From the NCBI GenBank assembly GCA_914767715.1, contig OU612068.1, positions 15,004,001 through 15,068,000 on the forward strand: a DNA stretch of 64,000 bases, written 5' to 3'. The notes beneath the pieces are model-generated. The model worked only from the letters and a program-made list of their open reading frames with translations, had not been told where the DNA came from and did no database searches. This DNA comes from Membranipora membranacea (taxonomy: Eukaryota > Bryozoa > Gymnolaemata > Cheilostomatida > Membraniporidae). Positions 1 through 14,800 of this stretch are shown piece by piece. Each line of letters starts with the position of its first letter. The stretch's first letter is position 1. The translations under genes were made by a program, and so were the position numbers.

Positions 1-3000
1 TGGAATAATATTCAAACTTTTTAACTCCTCAAGTACCGGTAGATAAATGTCACTTGTGAGAGGAAGTATAACTCCTTTATGCTTTATTTGGCCTGCAAAG
101 AAGAGAATGTTTTGGAAGCAAGAATCACAATTCACAAGTATGGAAACAGAAAAAGACATGCCTTTTTTTAGTAATAAATGGCTAACTGTATTAAATTGAA
201 GTTGAAGTGATAAACCTAGTTGTGCTCTGTCGATCTTCAACCACAGTGGGTTATAATGGGATGCCACAAACAGCGATCGGACAATCTCAAAGCACTAAAA
301 CTACTTAAAACACAACTTAGAACAGGTTTGACATTTATATTACTTGAGCAGCAAATGATATCCATACTAAAACCAGAAGTGTGTAAATATCATTTTGTAT
401 CACACTACATTTTTGCCTTTTTTTTCTTTTATTCATTTAAAACTACTCCATAATAAACCCCATGGATTCAATAAAATCCTATCTTATCTTATAGACTTAA
501 AAATATGAATATGGTTAATACTGATATAAATACCTTCCAGTATCATTGTAGCAGCAATACCGACGGGATAGCCGACTGTTTTAGCCATTGCAGAGTATCC
601 CTTCTCATCTCCATACACCAGCAGATCAATAGTGTGGGTGCTTTTCTTATTATCAACATCGGCTACCCCTATGACATGCTTCATCACAGTCATATCAAAC
701 TCATTTTCACCTGCAATCCAATAGAAATCTGATAGAAATTGTATGTAATTTAAAATTAGTTCTTACCGTCAGTGTGTATCACTTTTTTGTTGCTCAATCT
801 CATATAAATAGCTAAGCGCCTCCCATTCACACACCATACTGAGAATCAGTTTGGACTGTTTTGCTGCAGAAGATTCATGATATCAGCTATGAATGTAAAT
901 GAAGCAGGATCCATGCCTTCACAGATATCAATTGTTTTCCTCGCATGATTACAACTGGAGAAAATGTTTAAGAAATAGCTTTGCTCTTACGGTAGGCTAA
1001 ACATTGCCCGAGATAGTGAGACAGTGTATCGAGGCAGCTTCCTTTTTTTTCTATTTGCTCCGACGACATCAATCCCAGCCTGCAGGGAGATTGTATGGAA
1101 TATAGAATACCATCAAAGATGGTGCAGAAACTTACCTTAAAGCCCTTTATAGTTTGTCAACAATTGTCAAGACAGATTGTTAACACGCTATCAATAAGTT
1201 CAAAAAACGTGTTCATGACACACATCAGGTCCCACACCCCCTGAGAGGATCGTGTTTAAATTTGAGTATCAGACACTTGCCCTTCTATACAGTTGAGCTG
1301 GTTGACATCACTGTCGAAGAATTCTAACAACTGGCTTTTCAAAACATCAGATGAAATGTTTTTATCAGCCGCAAGTATTTCACACATAAGCTGTCTCTGT
1401 AACAAAAGTACATGGGCCAATTCCATCAAATACACATTGATGACCACAAAAACTCTGACCAAGTATTGGGTTGAATGAGGCAGACTAGGGAAACATCAAT
1501 CATCAGACAAACTAAAATACTTGGTCAATTTGTTTGCTCTGACTGTTTTTTTGGGTAACAATATAACTTGTTACCAGTTCAAGCAAAATATGTAATGCAT
1601 TATGACTTGATATGTTACAACTAGATACTGTCACATTTCAGCACTCATTTAACCTGTCGAGCTATTTATCAATAAATCTTACCCAGGTTATCGGTGGTGA
1701 TTCTATGTCAAGACTCTTTTTTTCAGAGGGGTTGGTTAGCCCTAAATGAATAAGAGCTTTGGCTGCGTCGCAGAAGCCTTTCAATCTGTAAAGGAATAAT
1801 ACAGCAAATATTCCTGTTGTAAATTTAGTATGGGTCTCAACTGTATGCTTTCTACTTGATAGCATTGTGTGGTATATCTAGGGAACGATGTCGGGTTGCT
1901 TAGGTGTCTGATAGACAAATATCTGAGCCAGCGGCCAAAAGCCGCTACCGCATACTTAATCTATCACGTACAGCTAAGGACAGCATTGATATCAGACGCA
2001 GAATCTAGGCTCAATGCAGAGGTTGAGAAATATTTGCCTGCTTCAGGGCACCAATAATCCTCATATGCTGAAAAATGAGATGATGGCTGATCATTTTTGT
2101 TACTTCAAACTTGGTTACCTGAGAGTTCCTCTGAGAACAGTCTCCACATGTCTGAGGCCATAGATATCCTTGTATGCAATGGAATCCCTGTTAGGAAATC
2201 CTTCTAACTGAAACTCTGAAGAAAAGTCCACTTCCCTTGTGTTCAACAGTAATGCACCGCCGTCAGGGATCTCTCTAACCTGGAAGATGAGGGACACGAT
2301 TATTCTATCATAGTAGTACTAGTCATTTAGATACTTTTTAATGAATTGAGAGCATAACTCAACAGCTCCACCCAAAATAGCTTGCAACATGAAAGATTAC
2401 AACAAGAGACAAGCACAAACAGCTGACAATCATGATACAATCAAACAATAACAACTTTTATGTTGGGTTTGTTGTTGAAGTAAGTGGGTATAATATTTAT
2501 CCGTACAATATTTAAAGTGACGAAGATTACAGCGCTTTCGCTGAGGTTTGGCTAGTGGGATATTAGTAAAGTATATTTAAGTTCGGTGTCTGTGTTGTTG
2601 AGGCTGGTCCCATTATTATAACCATTGTGTTGTCTGACTTGAGTCATACCTGTCTGCACTCTAACCATTTAGCTCCCCTCCCGATAGTTTCAAGCGAAGC
2701 CTTTGGACTCCAGCTAAACTTATACCTGTGATCAGGAGAGTAATAGTAATGATAAACATGTAAAAACTAACATTTTATATTCTGTTATTGATATGGTATT
2801 ACATAAGTAATGGTATTTATATGTTTATTATATATTAATTATGGTAACAATGATGAATTGAAAATACAAAATGACAATAACATACATTGGGGGCACATCC
2901 ATATTATGCTTCTTATATTATGTTTAACTGTGTACAATATCAATGAAAACCAAGGGATCAGAGGTTGAGAGTTTTTGAGATACTGACTATTTTTAGATCT

Positions 3001-4690
3001 ATGAGTTTGACATACCTGAGAGGATTGTCTGCAAACTGTGGAGCAGGTAAACCTCCACACCATGATTCAAATGACACGACTTTGCCTCCCATAGCCTCAG
3101 TCTTGTCGATACATTTCATCGCTAAGAAGTGATCAATACCAGGATCGAGTCCAACTTCTGACAGGATTGTCACATCAGCATCCTTAGCTCTGAGATAGAA
3201 ATCAATATCAGCATCAAATACAATTAGAGTAATCAAATGGTGCCGCAGTCAAAAATTCTACCACTAATGAATTAAATTAGTTTAGTTAGTTTTCAAAACC
3301 GCTCTCAAAAAGTTGTACACTGCCAATTCAGATACAGCATCACACAAAGAGTAATTTCTAATTTCATATCCAGCATCTGCACAACTGAAAACTTAAATCT
3401 CTATGGTTGTCAAAGCTGATGTATCTCTATCTTTGAGTCGTAACCCAAGACAATGTTTCAAAAAGATAGTCAACTATCCGGACACTTAATAATTTTTCAA
3501 ATTCCCAAACTCTTCATGAGCTTAGATGGCACAGATGCTGAATCTGAAATTAATTATAACACGTGATAGATGGTTCTCCAAATAATGTGATCCTGACCAT
3601 TTTCATGCGGCTAAAATGGAGAGACGACAACTCACCGAGAGAAGTTTAGAAAACTGTTTTAGCTTAGCACAGCCAGGCTAGAAAACTGGGAAAGTAAACA
3701 CAATGTTTTACAGTCACGATTGCGTAATAGTGATCAGTGAACTCAATATTCCATGAGCTACTTCCAACTATCTGCATCATTCTTAGGTCTTTTAAAATAA
3801 GATTGACAAGAGCTGCATTGCGTTGTTTCGTTTTACCTCTGATTCATTTCTTTCAATGCATGACTCTGATAGCTTGCATTCACCATACATTTACGATGCC
3901 TGATACACATTTCAGCGACTTGTGGATGAAAACTGTATGGCAGTAAGCTAATGGTCAAGTCATGATCTGATACCAGTTTTTCCACCATAGCAGGGTCATC
4001 ACTAATGTTCACCAACACTGAGGTGGTACCGTTAAACTTCTGCACAAGATTGTCCAGTTCCTTTTGTATGGCGGATGCTGTTAAACGTAGTGACAGAGCA
4101 ACTCAAAAGAAGTAAAGTTACATGGGATGAAAATCAATCAAGTGCCAGATTCCATTCATAGTGAGAAGATTACAGATGCTGTTCGTTTAGTTCAGACATA
4201 GTATCAAAGAAAAAAGTTGGTTAAAATCAGTGGTCTAGCACTGGCCACGTACCGCAGCATGATAGGCAGATTTTTGTGCCTCATGTGCAATGATGGAACT
4301 TGTGCACTAATTTGCTCTCAGTTTGAGCACGTCTTGGTCCCAACTCCCATCACACCCCAGTAGTCAGTGGACTGTCATGGGATATGAACACAGTACCTGC
4401 AACACTGTGTACTGATTTCCCTGAGTATGACCCAATGGACCACCTACTACTCTTAGCGTTGACCTAATAATAATATTGTTATTAGTAGGTCTGTGATAAT
4501 GCATCATCATGTAGATGTGACTATATGAGCCATGTTGTCAAGAATATCAGTCAGGCTGGTACAGGGTAGGAAAATAAAATAAAAGTGTTTTCAGCAAAAC
4601 AAAGATAGAGTGCTGAGTGAGATATTCTACACATGGTGCGGATACCAATCCAGCTCCTAGCAGCAGCACCTTCTTATAAGACTTACTCAT
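1..4690 (-). CDS. Saccharopine dehydrogenase-only paralogue of AASS (partial, 3' end outside window)
   Basis: Likely oxidises saccharopine to glutamate and aminoadipic semialdehyde, as the C-terminal half of AASS does. Exons read on the minus strand: 4690-4601 (end uncertain), 4077-3837, 3189-3016, 2725-2650, 2279-2119, 1785-1683, 1396-1281, 1079-991, 710-534 and 92 to beyond base 1. Visible motifs: N-terminal KKVLLLGAG Rossmann loop, [55 protein letters not shown] and LPLTSDIY. The seven exons from 4077 to 991 match the lengths (241, 174, 76, 161, 103, 116, 89) and phases of their counterparts in the full AASS gene upstream, so this is a tandem duplicate lacking the lysine-ketoglutarate reductase half. 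The ATG at 4690 sits just before the Rossmann loop, with no mitochondrial presequence visible. Oddities: the first donor does not fit phase 1 of the next exon, and the intron after 1281 begins with GC. About 439 codons are visible. Intact reading frames argue against a dead gene, but the 5' end needs transcript support. Confidence 0.85.
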
Positions 4691-5883
4691 ATTCAGACAG
4701 AGCAGTATGTCGGCCAGAATCTATCCAACACCACGGTCTGACAGTATTAACTTCTGTAATGCAGCACCTATAAACTGAAATAGCAGCAATCTATACAAAA
4801 AAAAGACAGTGCTCTATATCATTTGTAATTATAACATACCCAAGACTGCAACTATTATTGCGATATTATGGCAACTAATGTTGCAGCCTCAGGTTAACTA
4901 TAATTACTAATCAAAGAGATATGATATGCCAGTTTTTTTGTATGAATTACTGCTTTGAGTGATATTTATGAATTACTGGCACAAATCCTCTTGCAAGCCA
5001 AGGCCTGCCAGCGATCATCAGAATTGACAAACAGTTCTATCAAAATCTACTGGTCTGAAAAGATGTGTGCGTTTTATTACAACCAACACATCTACTATCA
5101 TGAGCTATTGTGGCAGAAACCAACTTGGCTACAGTCATTGGACCAGTGTAAGGCTGGAGGTTAAGACACTATGTGACCAGAAGACAGAAAAATACCCCTA
5201 TCATGGATTTCCGCCATGTATAGAGGGTTCTTTAACCTGCATGTACGGCGTCTAGGTACATACAGCGGACCTCCTGTATTTATAGCCCTACTCCGAACGG
5301 GCTTGGAAATATTATCCATCCAATGTTGATTTACTCTCCAGATGAAATAGACATACCAGGATAAAGGAAAAGGCAGTCATCAAGTATTTTCACAAAGAAT
5401 ATAGCAGCCAATCTACTTTATAGTAGGGTAAAAACTTTCTTTTTCTTGAATAATATATAAGCAGATGCATAAAACAGTTCTGAGAGTTATCGATGGGTAG
5501 CACAATCAATATAATTTTATCATTCAATTGCACGGCATAACGTGTTATTGCGGTACAAACAACTGTAAAAAATTGAGAAGTACAAAATAGAGCTGCCACA
5601 GTGACAATCAGTTTTGGGGAGGGTATATGTCAGAGATTCACACTTAAACACAGGGATATGATTTCAAGGCCTTGAAAATTGAACTTGAAACAAAAACCAT
5701 AAGGCAATAGAGGACACTATTGAGATTTAGCAGAGCGAGGGTATGTTGATGATTCGGTTGTCCAGTCATGACCACAACCAAGCTAACAAGTGTGTGATGT
5801 CTTACTGCTACCACAAAATTACATCATCAAAATTATAGGACTAGCTTGGTGTAAAGCAGGCCTAACTTCTAGAGTTATCCTGT
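4691..5883. other. Intergenic spacer between the two AASS-family genes, with an old dispersed repeat
   Basis: No coding exon found. It must contain the promoter of the dehydrogenase-only gene and the 3' untranslated region of AASS. Bases about 5190-5330 resemble 46210-46330: both have a stretch like gagggttctttaacctgc followed by a GGACCT-rich segment and a tatttat/tattttta run. This indicates an old interspersed repeat family. Confidence 0.5.
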
Positions 5884-8800
5884 TTATAAATGTGTGAAAT
5901 GCTCCCTGGATATAATTCTCTTTGACTGTAGGCGCTTGATCATTGGCAGGTAGATATCACTGGTAAGTGGTAATACCATACCCTTCCTCTGAATCTCACC
6001 TAAAATGTAATATGGAGAAAACGATAAACAATTATGGTGACAACTATCCACATACAGGTGACCAATCACGGTTAACTAACACACTGCACATTCCCAGCCT
6101 GTATCCTGTAATATCTAGTCTGCCCTGTCCGCTGTTATTACTGTACCCATTTGCAATCCAGAACAAAACCTCATATTCTTACTTCCATATTGAAATATAA
6201 CAGGTAAACTTATTGTGCGTGCGGATTTTTTGGCGCAGGAAACTCACAGGTGCAACAGTGTTTGTTGTTGTTTGGCAAAACAACTTTTGAGTTGTCCCCT
6301 CATTGAGAAAAGGGGCAACGTCTTTAGTTCTATAAAATTTTTACTGGTTAAAATAGTCACTGCTGGGGAGTAACAAGGAAGAGGAACCAGAAGGGTTTAA
6401 AAGTATTCCTTGTTCTGATTTTATTTTTTTATTATATCACTAGCTATATCTTACTTCTGATATCCATTAGAAAACACAATACCTCCCAATGGTAGCTTGG
6501 ACGCAGGCTTCCATCTATACTACATAAATGTCCTATCAGTGGAGAAGTGATGAAATTTTGTACATGGATCAAACTTTACCTTCAAGGATCATTTTTGAAG
6601 CTATAGCAGTAGGATAGCCGACAGTTTTAGCCATAGCAGAGAAACCTCCTGGGTGGTCCTGATCACCATAAACCACAAGGTCGATGTGATGAATATCTCT
6701 TTTATTATCTGGCCAGAGTATGCCAACATCGTGTCTCATTATAATCATATCATACTCTTTATCACCTGGGAAATACAAATAAACATGGTAATTGATCTGT
6801 GTTAGCAGTTATACTAATAGTAAAAGACATGGCATGACTTTTCATCTTCATTTTTGTATACTCTATAACCTGGTAGATGTAGACGAAACTTATAGAGCAG
6901 TAACACATAAAAGCCCTGCTGTATGTATGGTAGTCGGTAATTCACTTTGATTGAATGCATAGCATAGGTTCTCACCGAAAGCCAGCCTCTTATTCAGATA
7001 GTTAGAGAGAGTATCCAGACATGTACCCTTCTTATCAATCTCTTCATCTGATACCAGCCCAAGCCTACAGAAAACACTTATTCAGTCATCTTATCAACAA
7101 CCATAAATTATAGTCTGTGTTTCACATCTACCAAATATCCTAATTTTCGCAGACTGAACTCATCCAAAAGCACCCGTATTGTAGCTGAATAAATAAATTA
7201 TCACTATGCTAGAGGAATGTATAGCTCACAATGCAAAGAACGAGTATCAATTGAGCTCCCCAAGCAACTGAACCTAGAACCTCCATCACGGTTTTAGTTT
7301 CACAATCAATTGTCATTGTCATTGTCAGTAAATTCACAACTCATAGTGTAGTAGCACAACCTTGGCCAGTTCTTGAATGCGCATGGTATTCAATTACTGG
7401 CTACATCAAACTATGATTTCTGGCTCGAATGCTTCATTTGTCATAAAGCTGAATCAGAAAGATTACTAACTGAGTAATGCAGTTATGCTGCGTTGCGTCA
7501 TGACCCAAAAATTGGAACAATCGATCTTTGACAGTATCAGTCATCACATCCTTCGGCATGCCGAGCCTCTCGCAAATAAACTCTTTCTACAGTGAGAAAA
7601 CAAGACAGTCATGGCAACATTACCGGATTCACAGACGCCATCAAATTACTCCACATCTTCTACAGTCAAAAACTAATAATTCAATATGGGCCGAGCCGGA
7701 CAGTACATACTTACCCATGTGATGGAGGGACCTTTGGGGTGGAGACTCGGTACATCTCCAGCCTCAGTCAATCCCAGTTTGACTAATGCTCTAGCTGCAT
7801 CTGCAAATCCTTTGAATCTATAATGATAGTCAGGTAAATGTAAGTTTTTATACCTGGAAGGTTTTTTTTTAACTGAAGACGAAAATAACAGCTTGTGATC
7901 AGGCTGAGAGCAATCTGATTCAGTGATGATCTCGGATTGTAGGCAATTTCAGCTTAGTCTTTGCAGTTCTATTACACCCCATTATGTGGAGAACCATAAG
8001 TCATAATTAGACCAACTGATTTTTCCCCATTTGCAATGTAAGTCTTTTTCCAAACGAAAACTGTTTATATATTAGTAAAGTATACCTAATGGTTCCCCTG
8101 AGAATAGTGTTGACTTTGTCAATTCCATATACATTACTGTAAGCTGTAGAATCTCTGTTTGGGAAACCTTCCAGATTAAATCCTGGTAAGAAATCCAGAC
8201 TTCTCACACTATCTAACAATGCACCTCCCGCAGGTACATCCTTTATCTGTAACAATGAATAGTAGAGATACACGCCGTGTATGATGTCACAAAAGTAACG
8301 GCAGTTTATGATTGAGGCACAGACATTCAGATCCTGCCTCATACTCACATACTCCTTTATTCAGACACATATAATTGTCAGGTGAACTGAAGAAAAGTAA
8401 ATAGTTAGTATGTATAAAGTAAAACTGTACCTCGCCATCTTCGAGCCATTTGGCTGCAGATTTGAGGTTGTTGAGCACACCTTTTGGGCTCCAGCTGAAT
8501 CTGTACCTGTAAAAAAGATTGGAAATCAAGATGGTTTGCAATGAACTTACAAGCAGGGAGACACTTTCTTGCATTTATAGAGATGGAACAAAGTGTGAGT
8601 GGTAGGAACAAATAATCGTTATTTTCAATGTCAGAAGTACAGAAGGTCTGTAATCGATGAGTGCTGAGGAAACTTTGAATACCTGAGAGGATTGTCTGAG
8701 AAATCAGCAGCAGGTAGTCCACCACACCATGAGACGAAGCTCTCTATTCTACCTCCCTTCTGATCTGCTTGTCTGAAACACTCCATCGCCAACAGGTGGT

Positions 8801-11800
8801 CAATACCTGGATCTACTCCCACCTCATTAACTATGGTCACTCCAGCATCCACCGCACTGTAATATCAATCCAAAGTGAACAACTACTGACCAACATCATG
8901 ACACATGACCAATCTAGAATTGAAGGTTACTAATCATTATTATGGCAACACGACTGTTGGTGAGAGAACTAAGGAGTAACTATTATTTATCTTAGAGGGA
9001 TTGATTGTAGTGCTGGAGTGAGTGTTCTACTCACGCTCTGTGTAGATCAGCCATAGCAGGACTGAGGTAACTAGCAGTTACCATATCTCTCTTCTTCCTG
9101 ATGCACATCTTGGCTATCTCTGGATGGTAGTCATAGGGCAGTAGGCTGATGGTCAGGTCATGATCTCCTACTAACTTCTCCACAGGTTCCAGGTCTTTTT
9201 GCATATCAATAAGCACAGGAGATGTGTGGTCATATCGAGAAGCAAGAGCGTCAACCTCATGTTGAAATGCAGAAGCTGCAAGAAGAAGTGAGACGTTGTA
9301 AACACAGGAAAACAAGGCAATTTAAGGTTCAACATAAACAAGTTTATATAGATACTACTACTAACGCTTCTTTGGGGTTAAGAGTAATCCGCTGTACTAA
9401 CAACACATAGCTCAATAATTGGTACAGCAGACGTGGAGCACTTAAGGATGCAAAGACATAGCTGTGCTTGGCAAATATTTGTTGTTCAGATGTGAAGACA
9501 TGTATCTGTATTGAAAAGAAACCAAAAAAATGTTTCAACCAGATAAACATATAAATATTTAGTATTCATATGTTTATGATTTCAACGTTATAGCAAGTTA
9601 TGATATATAGATAAGATAGAGAGCAGTGTGAATATACTAACCCACAGTGACAGCTACTCCCTGACTGGTAAGATACTCTACTACAGGAGCAGACACATAA
9701 CCAGCTCCCAGTAACAGTACCTTCTTCATTGAGCTAGCAGCTACTCTTCTCTGCTTCTCTCTGAAACAAGTATATACAGGTGCCAAGTATGAGACCGGGC
9801 AATATACTCAAAAGTACTATGGACAATACTAGCTAAGCCAGGTGACATGTATTTTTATATTGTGTTAGGTGGTTCTCTCTTTACCCAGTTGTAAATTGTG
9901 TTTAGAGACTATTTTGTTCCCTTTTACCATTTTACAGGAATGAATTAATTAAGGCTAAGAGGCTAGATGGGTAAATAAAAGTTAAAATTCGGTGTGGGTT
10001 TAGGGGTGACTTAAAGTAAGCTAACGTCAATTTCCACAAGCCTCAATCAACTGTAGACTTGTTACTGTGGTGACTGCCGACAAGACTAGTTATGATGATA
10101 CTTGACACATTCTACGCTCTTCATCTTTTAAATGGTTCCTACCATTGAACACGTAATTATAATTACTGGAGTTGTGAGTTGGTGTATTAACAAGACACAA
10201 CACTAAAAGAAACCCTGCCACAGCATCAACATCAGTGAATTATTCTGGTATTTTGGTATAATATTATTAGAAGAAAACTGAAGTCCTCATAGAGACCTCA
10301 CCTGTTTGTAGCCCGCAAATCAGCTATGTAATCAAAGTTAGGGGTCAGTTTGCCATCAGAGGCAATCACAGCCTGCAAAAATAACAAAAGCTACACACAC
10401 TTGCAGTATATTCAATCAGTGAATTTGCTCAATATGCCTTCCACTATATACAATGGTTGATGTGGCTGATACACTCTTGCCAAGGGGTTCTATCTCTTGT
10501 TTGGATGCCTCATCCAATATAACTGATATTAATTTCAATTACTATTTCTACTATGATGCTATACTTGCTTATACTATATAATTTTTTTGTGCACTGGCCT
10601 CATTTCATTAATGGCATAACCCTTGTCACGTGGCGACACGCTTTGTTTTCTTTAGTTTGTTACAAACCAAAATAACTAAAACCAGCGGACGCCGTGACAA
10701 GGCTACCTTGCCACTATAAGCATTAAGCATATCTAATAAAATAGCATAATAAACTGTTGATATCAGCATAGTATAGAGGCTACACTATTAGCCAATTACA
10801 ATGCTGATAAGTCGTTACATAGCAGGACCACCCACCGCTAACAAAGTGACATAAAAAAGCTGAACTGACACCTTGAGGGTGGTCGTAACAGCAGATTGCA
10901 GACCATCAGTGGCAGTATCCAATTCTGTTGCTTTATTGAATAAAAAGCCAAAAAAAGCATAAAGGTTTTTGCATGACCCACATAAATGTTGTGCAATGCT
11001 ACTGACATTGCTATGTCCTCTTCACCTGTCATTAAATATTTTACCTCTCAATTAATCTAAATTTAATACGTTCATCGATGTACCCAGAAATATGCTTTTA
11101 CTATGATAACTACAGGTAGATGAAGACATTACTTACATTCATCATATCAGCCGAACACGATGTCTCCTTCAGTGGTTTCATCTCAGCTAGAGCCATCTAA
11201 TAAATCACGCAAATAAACATTAAGTGTAAATTAATCTGAACCTACACATTATATTATCAATGTACCATGGTCCTGAACCAATGTATTCCTCTAACCTGAC
11301 GATACCTATACCTTTCTAGGTGGTATAATTGTTACATACACAGTTGTTTTGTACCTTTTGGCACATTATGAATACCTACCATATCATTGACATAAGGTAA
11401 GAGTAGACTCCCAAAGTAATTGGTGGATTCTTGAGGCATCTGAGCAGGCATGTTATCGATTGAGCATAGAAGTACACCAGGACCTGAGAAACTACAAGTA
11501 GACAGAAACTATCCAGCTTATGTCAGATTTCAATACAATTTGATCAGCAGCATTTTTATCCCCTAACCATGACATTAACAAACTCAAAATCAGGTATATT
11601 AATGTAGAGTTCATCATCAGAATTGGAGCCAGAATGTCAGATTTGCTGTTAGAATCTATTCAGAATCAGTCAAGCCAAATGTACTATTAGATAAATCAGG
11701 ATAGAAGAGCGAACACTGAGTCGGACAAACAGTTGCCATATTGCGATAATGACAAATTTTCTCTAATTGGTCATGCTTCAATCAAACTAACAACTTAAAA

Positions 11801-14800
11801 TTGATCATAGCCCATTCCCAGCTCACTCTTATCTTCTCTGTTATTTGAGAACCATCGGCTGTAAATTGTTATAATAAATGTATCAACAACTATGCCTTAC
11901 ATTTCAAAACATGATCACTATATCTGCATGGACCATAAGACTAACAACACGGAAAAAACCACGGCAAGGGAGCACAAAAGCTATGGTCCAGATTGTAAGA
12001 CGGCTAATACAAACAGCCTTTAATTTGCAGGGCGAGAAATTGGAGTTGCCTCAACTCTGAATTGTTAACATCCTTTAAAGGTCATAGAAATTAAACATTT
12101 CGAGCCGCTTTATGCCATACAGCTCACTTACACTTGTCTTAAATGCATCATACTATGATAATACATACTTTCATTCAAATCACTGATAGCCTTTCGATAT
12201 GAAGATTGCTATAAATATATTAACCTTTCTTTGCTTGAATTACTCTCAGCGTCGTATAGCAGGAAGGGATGATCTATTGTTGTGCATTCCTGCATGAACT
12301 CAAGAGATCCACCGGGGTCAGCTGATATATCACACAACGCCAACAGCCTATAAGCACAACGCTTCCACTCTAGACTGACTCTATATTATTTCTGCATCAC
12401 TAACTGTGCTGTCAATTTATATCAGTCAATACACTCATAATGGGGGGGGGGGGGGGCGTCAGACGGGGGGCAAGAGTCTTGGGGGTTCAGACTTATTTGG
12501 TGGAGGATGGTTACCGGTTGGAGTTTTGGTGAATACAACATAAAAAATAATGGACATGAAGATTAATGAGCCTGCTATTTTGATCGAACAACATTTCTGT
12601 AGACCTGCTCATTTCATACTAACTCTGGCCATTTTCTTCTGATTCAATTTCAAATTCATAAAGCTAAAACGCAGAATATCAAGGATATGGGAAGCTCACC
12701 TATGCGGTAGGCGCGGACATCCATCACTAGAGGGTAACCAAGGCATATCAGTGGCCTGCAATAGCTCCTTACAATCAGGGATCGAGATGAGTCGGGGATC
12801 ACCGGGTGCATAGTAGATACCATTGATAATAACTGATGCGTAGGGAGCAATCTACAACATGTAGGGTTATTCTTCATCATATTTATGATGATCAAGTGAC
12901 AATGGCAATGGAGTGAAATCTACTGATGGTATTATGATGCCCATGAATTTATATAGTTGATTTGTATTTTGTAATCAAAATTATTTGGATATTTGGCTGA
13001 TCAAATAGGGATTTGTGTTTGCTATTCAACCAAAGAGCACTGACCTGTCTCGAGAAGTTAGAGGCATATCTCTCCGGATGAGCTTGGAACTCTGGAAAAT
13101 CAAACTTGCCCCCATCTTTCCTCACCAGATGGTCTGCCATATCCACAACGCATCCATATACTTTATTGGTGGCTAAATAAATGTTTTATAACAGTATTGG
13201 TCGGTTGATTCATTTTAAATGTATCTGGTATGTATATTTGCAGACGATTCCAAACTTCCCTCTCAAGGTAAGCAAACAGAAGCATTCAACATCATCAATA
13301 GATCTCAACTGAATTATTATTTAACTTGAAATATATAGTATTATCAGTGTGTTGAAATAGAGGATGAGTGTTTTACCTCCACGTTGTGCTACTCTGTGAA
13401 GATGCTGAGGGTCGATATATTCCACCGGTAACTCCCTGAAAACTTCTTGAGCTCCCTGGAACAATATCAAACAAAAATAATGAAGAAATAGTCAAATGTC
13501 CAGTTTTAACTTAATAGAGGCTGATTTCATTTACAAAAAATTCAGTTGTATTACTAAATATTAGGAGTGTAACCAACAGTCTATGTCCTCAACCTAGTGA
13601 TCACAATGTAGACAACAAAACATAGAGTTTAACCCACTTGTTTCAATTCGACCGCTCAATACTGTTTGTTTAACTGATCCGTCATCAGCATATAAGATCC
13701 TAGATCAAGTTTGATCCAGCGGGGAGTTTTGGACAAACACCTGAATCCAGCTTGCCTGCATTTGGAATTGCTACCCCTCCACTCATAAGCTTCTTATCAG
13801 TTGAGGAGAAGAAAATCCAAATGCAGGGAAATTAGCTCAATTCTAAAAGAATCCTGCTAACTAAGTCATGTGGCGCTTATTCAACAGATTGCATCACGCT
13901 TATATCACTTACCAATGAATGATTTTCATCGCTAGGATGTAGAAAATGACATTTTTGTCCCTATGCTTTGTTTGTGATCCTGAATTGCTTAATTTGTCTC
14001 TCTGCCAATACACACAATCACGATCATTAGCTCATGGTACTTAATAAACAATCTACTTCATTACCATATGAGATGTGAGTGCACAAGTACTCAAGGGTTC
14101 ATGCCCCACTGAGGGAGCTTTCATAAATGATTATTCCAGCCCCCAGCACCCTTGGGTGTATATCTCCCCCACCCCAAACAAATCAGGCTTACCTGTGATA
14201 CATTCCCAGCGCCAGCAAACACAAAAGTAAGTGGTCCTATAGAGGGAGGCAGCATTCCCAGTGATATCTGATATCCAGCTTCCCTGATAGCCTGCCTTGC
14301 CAGTTCTGTAGTGCGGTAGTTGTGAGTTGGCCCTACGTACTAATTAAAAGTGCTGTATTGTGAATAGCATGGACAAAAATTCAAAGATTGGCTAATTTTT
14401 TGTTTTCAGATAGAACCAAAACAAATGAGATCAGAGAAGACAAAATGAGTAGCGTGATTTACTCAAGGATTTCAAGAAATCCTTGATCCTTGATTTACTT
14501 CACAAGGGGTGTTCGTAACGTTAGGCAACCGCACGACAAGTAAGGGTCTCACAAAACAATGCAGCTGGAATTCTGCATAAAGGTTGCATAAGCTGTATAA
14601 GGGAAATAGTACCCTTGAGTCAATTGCATGGGATCCTAGGATTCTACTTTGCCAAGGCCCGACGGTTACATGTTCGAATGTTTTATTGTATCGCACTTGT
14701 TCGAAATCTTTTTGGTTTTTGTTTGACAGATGTGGTATTTCAAAAGTGGTACAACATAAAAACATTCAAATATGAGGTCAATTGATCTTGTCTACCTAAT

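Noticed and set aside
10838-11032. Extra AASS exon between 11137 and 10372
   Set aside because: The flanking exons join in phase and match the family without it.
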